A DNA stretch of 64,000 nucleotides from positions 62,001 to 126,000 of the forward strand of contig CAXSGY010000003.1 in NCBI GenBank assembly GCA_964237235.1, read 5' to 3'. Source of the DNA: GCA-002050365 sp964237235. Its GTDB lineage: Bacteria; Acidobacteriota; Blastocatellia; Pyrinomonadales; Pyrinomonadaceae. Shown here one piece after another: positions 41,132 to 48,852 of the stretch. Within the stretch, counting starts at the first letter, position 1; each line of letters opens with the position of its first letter. The notes under the pieces were generated by a model. It searched no databases, was not told where the DNA came from, and was given only the letters and a program-made list of their open reading frames with translations. The position numbers were made by a program, and so were the translations under genes.

Positions 41132-44100
41132 TTAGAAATTAAACCGAAACGCAAATTGAATTTGCCGATTTGTTCCCAAGCCGACCGTGCGCCCGACGGT
41201 CGAGCGCAAAACGCCGAAGGTTGATCCGGCGGCATCCTGGCTGAACGCTTGTCCGGGCTGTCGAACGGTTGAGGCACTCGCGTTAATTGTGAAAACCGGC
41301 GCGGCTAAACCGTTGGTCGCCGTCGGATTAATTGCCGTTAAAGTCGGCAGGGCGTTATTTAGCGTCACCGACGGATTGGCGAAATTAGTCGTGTTGAAGA
41401 TGTTGAAAATTTCGGTGCGAAACTCGAAATTCATCGTTTCCGTCAGGCGGAATTTTTTCGCCAGCGTTAAATCAATTTGCTTGAAATTTGGACCTGAAAG
41501 CTTGTTGCGCGGAAAATCGCCGAAGGTTCCGGCGACAGGAATGGCGAACGCCGCCGGATTGATAAAGTTGCGGTCGCTGTCGAGAAACGGATTCACGCCC
41601 GCGATTAAATTCGGTCGTCGAACGTTGCGCGACGCGCCGCCGCCCGGCGTGTTAACGACTGCCGCGAATCCGGTCGGCAACGGCGGCGCGTTAAAAGCCG
41701 CCCCGTTCGCCGCGCCGTTGCCGACCGTCGGCAGATTGATCGTGTAGCCGTTCGGAACAAGCGTCGTCGAAACGGTCGTGCCGGAAACTGCCGTATTAAC
41801 CAGACATCCGGCGGCGAGCTGACATTGCGCGACGACATCGGGACGCACGACTAAAACTTCAAGCGGAACGCCGCTTCGCGCGTTGACGATGCCGCCGACC
41901 TGCCAGCCGCCGGCGAGAAAATTGGCGGCTTTACCGAAATTGAAGCGTCGGTCTTTGCCGATTGGCAATTCATACAACGCGCTAAAATTGAAGGTGTGGC
42001 GCACGTCGAAGTTGTTGCGCCCGCGGTCGGCTTCAAAATTGTCGAGCTGCGCCGACGTGCGGGCTTCGTTTGAACCGGCAGTTAGTCCGTTGCTTTTCGC
42101 AAAAGTATATTGCACGTTCATCGTCAAGCCGGTGCTGAGGCTGCGCCCCAGAGACAATTGCAGCGCGTTATACGAATCGTCGCCGCCGCTCGTTTTGTAG
42201 TCAACTTCGGCGAACGGACGATTTTGCGTCGTGCCGGAAAGAACATCGAACTGGCGAACCGTGTTCACGCCGATGACTTGTCCGACGGCGTTCGTGCGGT
42301 TAATCACGCCGACTCCGTTCGGCAAATTCGCGCCGTTCAAAATCGTCGTGTTTCCCGCCAAAACCTGATTGGCGACGCTTCGCAAAAACAAATTGCGTCC
42401 CTGGCTGCCGACGTAAGCGACGGTCGAGACCATTTTATACGGAAGCTGCTGCTGCCACGAAAAGCTGTATTGATAAACCTTTTCGGGAATTTGATAATCG
42501 CCCGAATAAGCGCGCGGCTGATATTGGCGATTTAAAGGATTGGCGTTGAAGTTGGCGATAATCTGGTCAATCGCGGCGGGAAACGCTAATAATTGCTGAC
42601 CGTTAAAAACGGTCGAGCCGGAAATCGTCGAAGAAATGCGGTCGCTTTCAATCGGCTGAATCTGGTCTTCGGTTTGTCCGGGACCGTAAAAAATGCCGAA
42701 GCCGCCGCGAAACACCGATTTGCCGCCGCTGAAGAATCCTTCGCCGCCCGCGTTCGGCGAATAAGTTAAGGCGATGCGCGGACCGAAATTCGTTTTCGAT
42801 GATTTGAACGCCGCTTCGTTTGAAGGGCGCAGTTGTCCGGTTTTGATGTCGAACAAAACCTGCGCGTTGTTGCGCTCGCGCAAAGGCGTGTAATATTCGT
42901 AGCGCAAGCCGTAGCTCAAAGTTAAACCCTGCCGCAATTTCCATTCGTCCTGTGCGTAGCCGATGTAATATTCCTGTTTGGCTTCGCGCTCGCCGGTAAT
43001 GCCGTTGTTGAACGGACTCGCCGCGCTGACATCGCCCAAATACTGCACCGACGCGGGCGTGTTGGCGAGAAAGGCGTTGAGGTTTGAAAACGTATAAGTC
43101 GTGCCGCCGAGACGATCCGTGTAAAGCCGAATCAAGCGAATTTCGCCGCCGAATTTCATATTGTGATTGCCGCGCACGGCACTCAAGCTGTCAATAAATC
43201 CAATCGAATACGGCGTATATGGCTGACCGCGCCCGTTCGTGGCGGAGTTAGCGCGCACTAAACCGCCGGGAATCGAGATGCCCGAAGACTGTCCCTGTCC
43301 GGCGATGCCCGTGTTGGCGACGCTGCCCGAGATATTCAAAATGATGTTAGAAAAATCAAGCCCGTTGATCGTCGGCGCGCTGCCGTTGATACGCGTGCGC
43401 GCGCCGTTGTAGCCGAGCTTGAATTCGTTAATCAGCGAGCCGCTTTTGTTCAAAACCGATTGATAGCCGAACACGCCGTTTTGCGGAACGGCTTCGATGT
43501 TTGTCACGCGACCGGAAACGCCTTCGGGCGCGATGTCCGTGCCTTGGTCGCGGAAAAATCTGAAATACAATTTGTTGAGCGGGTTGAATTGATAATCGAA
43601 TCTGGCGGCAAATGCTTTTTCGTCGGTTTTTTCGTCGGCTTGCAACTGCGCGATGTCGAAATCGGCGTTGGTCGAAGCGTTCGGAATAATCACCGCGGCG
43701 GGCGATTTGAAAGCCGCGATATACGGTCTGACCGAAGCGACCGCGCGCGCCGCGGCAACCGCCGACGGCACGGCTTCGACGAAGTTCAAGCCGAAACGCC
43801 CGCGATATTGTTCATAGGAGGCGAAAAAGAATAATTTGTTTTTAATAATCGGTCCGCCGATTGAGCCGCCGAACTGGTCGAGCGTCAATTTGCTTTTATC
43901 AATTCCCGGCGTGATATTGTCGAAATAATTGCGCGCGTCGAGCGCGTCGCGGCGCAGATATTCAAAAGCCGAGCCGTGAAAGCTGTTGCCGCCGGATTTG
44001 GTGACGACCGAAATTTGTCCGCCCGTTCCCGTGCCGAATTCAGCCGGGTAGTTTGACGAATCAACGCGAAACTCCTGCACGTTTTCGAGCGAAGATTGCA

Positions 44101-44764
44101 GGCGAAACGGCGACGGAACTTCGCCGTTCAGATTGCCCGGCGAAGCGTCAATAATCGCCGAGCCTTCCACGCCGTCGTAACGAATAATGTTTTGCTGCAC
44201 GGCGCGACCGGAAAAGCGTATATCGCCGAACGTTCCCGTGCCGCTGTTGACCGCGCCCGGAGCTTGCAGATAAAGCTGCGAAAGCTGGCGACCGTTGATC
44301 GGCAAGCCTTCGACTTCGCGCTGGTTGACGTTCGCGCTCAGGCTCGCCGAAGCCGTGTTCAAAGTCGCTTCTTCGCCGCCGACAATATCAACCTGCACCG
44401 ACACATCCGTCGTTTGCAGCGTAACGGTCAGATTTGTTTCCTGACCGACGAGCAGCGCGACGTTTTTCTGCGAAAATTCTTTGAAATTGCCCGCCGTCGC
44501 CGATATTGTGTAGGTCGTCGGCTGAAGAGCAACGACTAAAAAAGAACCGTCGTCTTTGGAAACGACCGTGCGTTCTTCGCCGGTTTTTTCGTTTTTGATA
44601 ACGACGTTCGCGCCCGGAATAATCGCGCCGTTTTTATCAACGACCGTTCCCGCGATTCTGGCGTTATCGGTTTGTGCGACGATAGCGACGCTGAAAATGG
44701 TCAATAAAAAGGCAATGCTTAGAATTGATGAAATATTATGCCGTCCGTTGTTCGATAAATTCAT
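41132..44764 (-). CDS. TonB-dependent outer-membrane receptor, Oar-like
   Basis: 1210 residues. A signal peptide (to about 30) is followed by a carboxypeptidase-regulatory-like beta-sandwich (32-115; ARIAGTVVDKNGAIIPGANV). A plug domain (125-240; LPINGRQLSQLYLQAPG, GTGGQISVVTKSGGNSFHGS) and a large beta barrel follow, ending in an aromatic-rich strand (IQFAFRFNF). This is the Oar/TBDR type greatly expanded in Acidobacteria, thought to import oligosaccharides or peptides with TonB-ExbBD energy. The substrate is unknown and no sus-like partner is adjacent. It is transcribed alone. The roughly 390-nt upstream gap to 45153 shows no other gene. Confidence 0.9.
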   Translation of the reverse strand: MNLSNNGRHNISSILSIAFLLTIFSVAIVAQTDNARIAGTVVDKNGAIIPGANVVIKNEKTGEERTVVSKDDGSFLVVALQPTTYTISATAGNFKEFSQKNVALLVGQETNLTVTLQTTDVSVQVDIVGGEEATLNTASASLSANVNQREVEGLPINGRQLSQLYLQAPGAVNSGTGTFGDIRFSGRAVQQNIIRYDGVEGSAIIDASPGNLNGEVPSPFRLQSSLENVQEFRVDSSNYPAEFGTGTGGQISVVTKSGGNSFHGSAFEYLRRDALDARNYFDNITPGIDKSKLTLDQFGGSIGGPIIKNKLFFFASYEQYRGRFGLNFVEAVPSAVAAARAVASVRPYIAAFKSPAAVIIPNASTNADFDIAQLQADEKTDEKAFAARFDYQFNPLNKLYFRFFRDQGTDIAPEGVSGRVTNIEAVPQNGVFGYQSVLNKSGSLINEFKLGYNGARTRINGSAPTINGLDFSNIILNISGSVANTGIAGQGQSSGISIPGGLVRANSATNGRGQPYTPYSIGFIDSLSAVRGNHNMKFGGEIRLIRLYTDRLGGTTYTFSNLNAFLANTPASVQYLGDVSAASPFNNGITGEREAKQEYYIGYAQDEWKLRQGLTLSYGLRYEYYTPLRERNNAQVLFDIKTGQLRPSNEAAFKSSKTNFGPRIALTYSPNAGGEGFFSGGKSVFRGGFGIFYGPGQTEDQIQPIESDRISSTISGSTVFNGQQLLAFPAAIDQIIANFNANPLNRQYQPRAYSGDYQIPEKVYQYSFSWQQQLPYKMVSTVAYVGSQGRNLFLRSVANQVLAGNTTILNGANLPNGVGVINRTNAVGQVIGVNTVRQFDVLSGTTQNRPFAEVDYKTSGGDDSYNALQLSLGRSLSTGLTMNVQYTFAKSNGLTAGSNEARTSAQLDNFEADRGRNNFDVRHTFNFSALYELPIGKDRRFNFGKAANFLAGGWQVGGIVNARSGVPLEVLVVRPDVVAQCQLAAGCLVNTAVSGTTVSTTLVPNGYTINLPTVGNGAANGAAFNAPPLPTGFAAVVNTPGGGASRNVRRPNLIAGVNPFLDSDRNFINPAAFAIPVAGTFGDFPRNKLSGPNFKQIDLTLAKKFRLTETMNFEFRTEIFNIFNTTNFANPSVTLNNALPTLTAINPTATNGLAAPVFTINASASTVRQPGQAFSQDAAGSTFGVLRSTVGRTVGLGTNRQIQFAFRFNF

Positions 44765-45153
44765 AAAGTTGTCCTCATTAAAAGAGTTTCGATTTATTGT
44801 TTGACTGTTAAATAGACTTCGGGCAAAAACCGAAAATCCTCGATGCGAAATTCGGTTTTTGCGAAATGTAAATTGGTCGGTTTCAAAGAAAGAGATTAAC
44901 GGCGAAAGATTAAAAAGATGTGAAGTGTTTGTTAAATTTATGTTAAGAGTTTTTTTTCACCTGACCGTTAAGCAAGCCGCTTTCCGAAACGCGCCGTGAT
45001 GGGTAATGAAAAGTCCGGCGCGGTCTAATGGACGGCGTGCTTAATGATGATTTTTGTTTTTTGAGATATTTTCTATTAACAATCCTTGAACAATGTCGTA
45101 GAATAAAACGTAAATATTCCGTCAGCGTTTTGAAAAGGAGTTTCCCAAAAAAT

Positions 45154-45942
45154 ATGAAATACAAAATAGCCGAAGACGCGCGACCGCAGTTAATGCTTTT
45201 ATTGATCGCGACCGTTATCACGATTGCCCTGTGGTTTATTCCATACGCCGATTATCTGGTTTACCCGATTCGGCTGTTCGTCACCTTTATCCACGAAGGC
45301 AGCCACGTTTTAGCCGCGCTTCTGACCGGCGCGAGCGTGCATAGCCTGACCGTTTCATCAGACGGCAGCGGCGTGGTCGAATCTTTTACCGGCAGTTGGT
45401 TTTCGGTTCTTTTAACTTCGAGCGCAGGGTATCTGGGAACGACTTTGTTCGGCGTTCTCCTGCTCGTTCTGATTCGCCGCGCATATTCGGCGCGCATCGT
45501 TTTAGCCGCGTCCGCCGGGTTCGTCGGACTGATGACCGTGTTTTTCGGATTTCTCGCGCCGCTCTGGAATATCTTTTCGGCGGGCGTAACCGTCGGCAGC
45601 GTCGCGTTTACGGTCATTTCCGGTGCGCTTTTAACTGCCGGACTTTTGGCAATCGCGCGTTTCGCACCGGCAAAATGGGCAAATTTCACGCTCGCTTTTC
45701 TCGCCGTGCAATGCGTTCTGAACGCGCTTTCCGATTTGAAAACCGTCTTTTTAATCAACGCGCCGTTTTCGGGTTCGCACATTCATTCGGACGCGGCAAA
45801 TATGCAGGCGGCGACCGGTTTGCCGGCAATCGTCTGGGTTCTGATCTGGATCGGCATTTCGCTTCTGATGATTTCCATCGGCTTGCGCGTTTACGCCGTC
45901 AGTCAAAAAGGCAAGCAATACGATTTGCCGTTTGAAGATTAG
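45154..45942 (+). CDS. M50B-type membrane metallopeptidase
   Basis: 262 residues from ATG 45154 (MKYKIAEDARPQ), with AAAGGAG 14 nt before it. Six hydrophobic segments. The metal motif HEGSH lies in the second (RLFVTFIHEGSHVLAALLTG), as HExxH in Peptidase_M50B proteins. A third ligand is not clear, though NALSDLKTVFLI near 195 lies in the expected region. These site-2-protease relatives cleave within or near the membrane. The target is unknown. The L,D-transpeptidase-like gene starts 7 nt downstream, suggesting an operon with envelope function. Confidence 0.8.
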   Translation: MKYKIAEDARPQLMLLLIATVITIALWFIPYADYLVYPIRLFVTFIHEGSHVLAALLTGASVHSLTVSSDGSGVVESFTGSWFSVLLTSSAGYLGTTLFGVLLLVLIRRAYSARIVLAASAGFVGLMTVFFGFLAPLWNIFSAGVTVGSVAFTVISGALLTAGLLAIARFAPAKWANFTLAFLAVQCVLNALSDLKTVFLINAPFSGSHIHSDAANMQAATGLPAIVWVLIWIGISLLMISIGLRVYAVSQKGKQYDLPFED

Positions 45943-45949
45943 TCTTTCG

Positions 45950-46744
45950 ATGAAAATTTCTGTCAAAAAATTCGGGACGGCAAAATTGATTTCGTTGATT
46001 TTGCTGTCCTTTTGCGTGAATGCTGTCGCGCAAATCAAGAAAATCGAGCCGCCGAGAAAAGAAATACCGTATGCGGAATCTTTGCAAGCCGTCGTCGTGA
46101 CGACCGACGATTGGAACTCGGTGACAGGAACGGCACGGCTTTTTGAACGCGAAAGCCGCAGGTCGAATTGGAAAGCCGTCAGCGAAACATTTCCCGTCGT
46201 GGTGGGCAAAAACGGAATGGCTTGGGGCGGCGGGTCGAACTATTCTCCGATTGGAGAAGAAAGCAGACTCATTCTAAAACGCGAAGGCGACGGCAAATCT
46301 CCGGCAGGCATTTTCGGTTTATCTTCGGCGTTCGGAACGATTGCAAAAAAAGATCAAATAAAACTGCCGTTCACCAAGCTCGACGAATCTACCGAATGCG
46401 TTGACGACGTTAATTCGACATATTACAACCGCATCGTCAATCGCGCGGCAGTCGAAAAATTCGATTGGAAATCGTCTGAGAAAATGTTTGAAATCGTTCC
46501 GCAATATGATTTAGGGGTTTTTGTCGAATATAATTTTAACAAACAAAAAGGCGCGGGTTCGTGCATTTTTCTGCACGTTTGGACCAACGACGCAAGCGGC
46601 ACGGCGGGCTGCACGGCGATGGAAAAAGCTAATACGGAAAAGATTTTATACTGGCTCGATCCGCAGAAAAATCCGGTTTTAATTCAACTTCCGAAAGGCG
46701 AATATGCCAAAGGGCAATTATCTTGGAAACTTCCGAAAATCTAA
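45950..46744 (+). CDS. L,D-transpeptidase-like (YkuD/COG3786) exported protein
   Basis: 264 residues from ATG 45950. An upstream TTG at 45932 overlaps the protease gene and is less likely. A signal peptide (to about 28, VNAVAQ) precedes the catalytic domain: GRREGDGKSPAGIF-type entry (KREGDGKSPAGIFGLSSAFG), YNRIVN, then GAGSCIFLHVWTNDASGTAG and CTAM with the His and the catalytic Cys of the SxGC-like motif. This COG3786 branch is often called L,D-peptidoglycan transpeptidase YkuD-like. It should act on peptidoglycan in the periplasm. The gene for a 90-residue protein overlaps its 3' end by 22 nt. Confidence 0.82.
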   Translation: MKISVKKFGTAKLISLILLSFCVNAVAQIKKIEPPRKEIPYAESLQAVVVTTDDWNSVTGTARLFERESRRSNWKAVSETFPVVVGKNGMAWGGGSNYSPIGEESRLILKREGDGKSPAGIFGLSSAFGTIAKKDQIKLPFTKLDESTECVDDVNSTYYNRIVNRAAVEKFDWKSSEKMFEIVPQYDLGVFVEYNFNKQKGAGSCIFLHVWTNDASGTAGCTAMEKANTEKILYWLDPQKNPVLIQLPKGEYAKGQLSWKLPKI

Positions 46745-46995
46745 AAACCTTACGCGAACTGCCTGTGGGCGCGCGGCTTCTGATTCGCTCGAAAACCGAC
46801 TGGCGGGCAGCGGTCGTCGCGCGCTTTTACGAAGAAAAAGCGACGCTGATAGTCTGTTCACCGACGGGCAGAACTTACCGTTTGCATCGCTTGTCGGAAA
46901 TGGAAATCGTTTTCGACGGGAAAATCCCGATTCTAAAAATTGATTCGGAAGAAAACTGGCGCGACAATTTCACCAAATACGATATGCGATGGTGA
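46723..46995 (+). CDS. Small hypothetical protein overlapping the upstream gene
   Basis: 90 residues from TTG 46723, with ribosome site AAAGGG at 46709-46714. No in-frame ATG exists before residue 61, so the TTG start inside the transpeptidase gene is the best choice. The compact beta-rich sequence (LPVGARLLIRSKTDWRAAVV, ATLIVCSPTGRTYRL) looks like a small SH3/Tudor-like barrel. No family is recognised. Translational coupling with the upstream gene is likely. Confidence 0.6.
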   Translation: METSENLKTLRELPVGARLLIRSKTDWRAAVVARFYEEKATLIVCSPTGRTYRLHRLSEMEIVFDGKIPILKIDSEENWRDNFTKYDMRW

Positions 46996-47012
46996 GAATT
47001 CAAATACCTAAA

Positions 47013-47085
47013 TTAACAGGGCTGAAGAGGATGAAAGGGATTTTTATGACTTAAAAATCCCTTTCATCCTCTTCAGCCCTGTTAA
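47013..47085. repeat. Perfect 34-bp inverted repeat
   Basis: Arms 47013-47046 and 47052-47085 are perfect complements with a 5-nt loop (arm core GGGCTGAAGAGGATGAAAGG). It lies between convergent genes and may terminate both transcripts, although it is much longer than a usual terminator. Confidence 0.95.
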
Positions 47086-47096
47086 ATAAAACGTCG

Positions 47097-47909
47097 TTAG
47101 CTTAAAGTGATGCGGTTTACGCCGATGATTTTGCGGCTCGCGTTTTCCTGTACGAAGACGACCAATTTTAAGTTTTCGCGCTTCCAGTTCGGCTGCGCTT
47201 GCAGCGCGCCTTCGAGTTCGAGATTAATTTGCGCGGCGGTCAACATTCCAATCGCCTTTAAATCGCGGACGACCGACGTATGTTCGAGCTTTTTGCCGGA
47301 ATTTTCGCCGCCTTTGACGTTCGACGCTAAATTATCTTCGGTAATTGCCAGAAAAACGGTCGCGTCCTGATGCGCGGGAACGTTCGTGATTTTTATTTTG
47401 TAATTGTCCGCCGACGGCACAATTTCGACGCTCGCCTTCGGACTTTTCAACGCTTCGGCAATCGCTTTATTCGCTTTGTCCGAATCGCTGCCGACGAATT
47501 CCTTTCGACCGTCAACGACCATCTGCGGTGTGTAGTTTGAATCGAGCTTTAAAGCCTGCGAATAAAGTTGTTGACGGCGGCTGAAAACCGCCGACGAGTA
47601 TTCGTCCTTCCAACCGAGACCGTTCCAGTAATCAACGTGCAGCGAAAGAGTCATGATTTCCGCGTTGGCAATTGGCTGATCTTTTTCGAGTTGCGCCAGC
47701 ACGCGGTCGGCGGGCGGACAGCTCGAACAACCTTCCGACGTAAAAAGCTCGACCAGAATCGGCGTTTTTTTACCGTCGCTTTTCGTTTGGTCGGCAAGCT
47801 GCTCCGGCTCTGCTCGCGGCGCGTCGGCAACCGCCGCATCGCCTTGAAAACTGCACGCGAAAAAGCCTGAGAGAACGATCAACAGTCCGATGATAAAAAT
47901 TTGTTTCAT
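47097..47909 (-). CDS. DUF1223 thioredoxin-like lipoprotein, copy 1
   Basis: 270 residues. Lipobox LSGFFACSF (Cys about 19). The DUF1223 domain covers about 50-265 with the thioredoxin-like motif SEGCSSCPPADRVL, LSLHVDYWNGLGWKDEYSS, and YTPQMVVDGRKEFVGSD. The paired Cys suggest a redox or disulphide role, but DUF1223 has no established function. A close paralogue lies directly upstream on the same strand (19-nt gap), a tandem duplication. This copy is a lipoprotein, the other has a plain signal peptide. Confidence 0.88.
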   Translation of the reverse strand: MKQIFIIGLLIVLSGFFACSFQGDAAVADAPRAEPEQLADQTKSDGKKTPILVELFTSEGCSSCPPADRVLAQLEKDQPIANAEIMTLSLHVDYWNGLGWKDEYSSAVFSRRQQLYSQALKLDSNYTPQMVVDGRKEFVGSDSDKANKAIAEALKSPKASVEIVPSADNYKIKITNVPAHQDATVFLAITEDNLASNVKGGENSGKKLEHTSVVRDLKAIGMLTAAQINLELEGALQAQPNWKRENLKLVVFVQENASRKIIGVNRITLS

Positions 47910-47928
47910 AGAAATTTTGCGGAAAAAT

Positions 47929-48729
47929 CTAGCTTTGATAATTCAATTTGTTCACGCCGTAAATTTTCTTCGTATTTTTGCCCTGCACGAACACGACGAA
48001 TTTCAAATTATCTTTTTTCCACATTGATTGTAGCTGAATTGTCGTTTCGGTTTCAAAGTTTTTATCGGTCGGATTGATTTCGCCGAGCAGATTCAGCTCG
48101 CGCGCGACCGATGTGTGGTCGAGCGTTCGTCCGCCGTTTTCGCCGTGTTTGACGCTCGTTCGCAGGTTGTCTTCGGCAATCGCCAACCAGACATAAGCGG
48201 CTTCGTGGGCGGGCAGATCGGCGATTTTTACGTTTAATTTATCGCCCGTCGCCATCGAAATTTCAATATTCGTTTTCGGATTTTTCGCCGCGTCGCTGAT
48301 TGTCTGGCTCGCCGTTCCGAAATCGCTGCCGACAAATTGCGTCTGACCGTCAACGACCATCTGCGGCGTGTAAATCGAATCAAGCTTAAATCTTTCCGCG
48401 TAACCGCTTTGCCTTTGACTATATTCGGCGGACGAAAACGGGTCTTTCCAGCCGAGATTGTTCCAATAATCAACGTGCAGCGAAAGCGCGATAACTTCCG
48501 CGTCGGGGTTTTTCTGTTCTTTTTCCAACTGCATCAAAACGCGGTCGGCGGGCGGACAGCTCGAACAGCCTTCGCTGGTGAAAAGCTCGACAAGGACCGG
48601 TGTTTTTTTGTTTGCGTTCATAGTTTTCGGTGTTTGATTCGTCTGCGCCTTTGACTCGAAGCTCGGTAAATTCCAGGCGGCTAATCCGACAAAAACGGCG
48701 GCGACCGCGAAAATAAAAAATCTTTTCAT
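47929..48729 (-). CDS. DUF1223 thioredoxin-like secreted protein, copy 2
   Basis: 266 residues. A cleavable signal sequence (MKRFFIFAVAAVFVGLAAWN, cleavage after about residue 29) is followed by the same DUF1223 domain: SEGCSSCPPADRVLMQLEKE, LSLHVDYWNNLGWKDPFSSA, YTPQMVVDGQTQFVGSD. About half the residues agree with copy 1 by eye. It is the first gene of the tandem pair and likely cotranscribed with it. It is expected in the periplasm in soluble form. Confidence 0.88.
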   Translation of the reverse strand: MKRFFIFAVAAVFVGLAAWNLPSFESKAQTNQTPKTMNANKKTPVLVELFTSEGCSSCPPADRVLMQLEKEQKNPDAEVIALSLHVDYWNNLGWKDPFSSAEYSQRQSGYAERFKLDSIYTPQMVVDGQTQFVGSDFGTASQTISDAAKNPKTNIEISMATGDKLNVKIADLPAHEAAYVWLAIAEDNLRTSVKHGENGGRTLDHTSVARELNLLGEINPTDKNFETETTIQLQSMWKKDNLKFVVFVQGKNTKKIYGVNKLNYQS

Positions 48730-48852
48730 AATAAAATTTCTCCCAAAATGCTATCTATATTATCCTTAGTTTCTGATGTTTTATTCCCGTTTTGCGTTCA
48801 AGTTTTGTTTTGATAAACTTAATCTTTGCCCAAACGACAGGAAGTTTCATCT

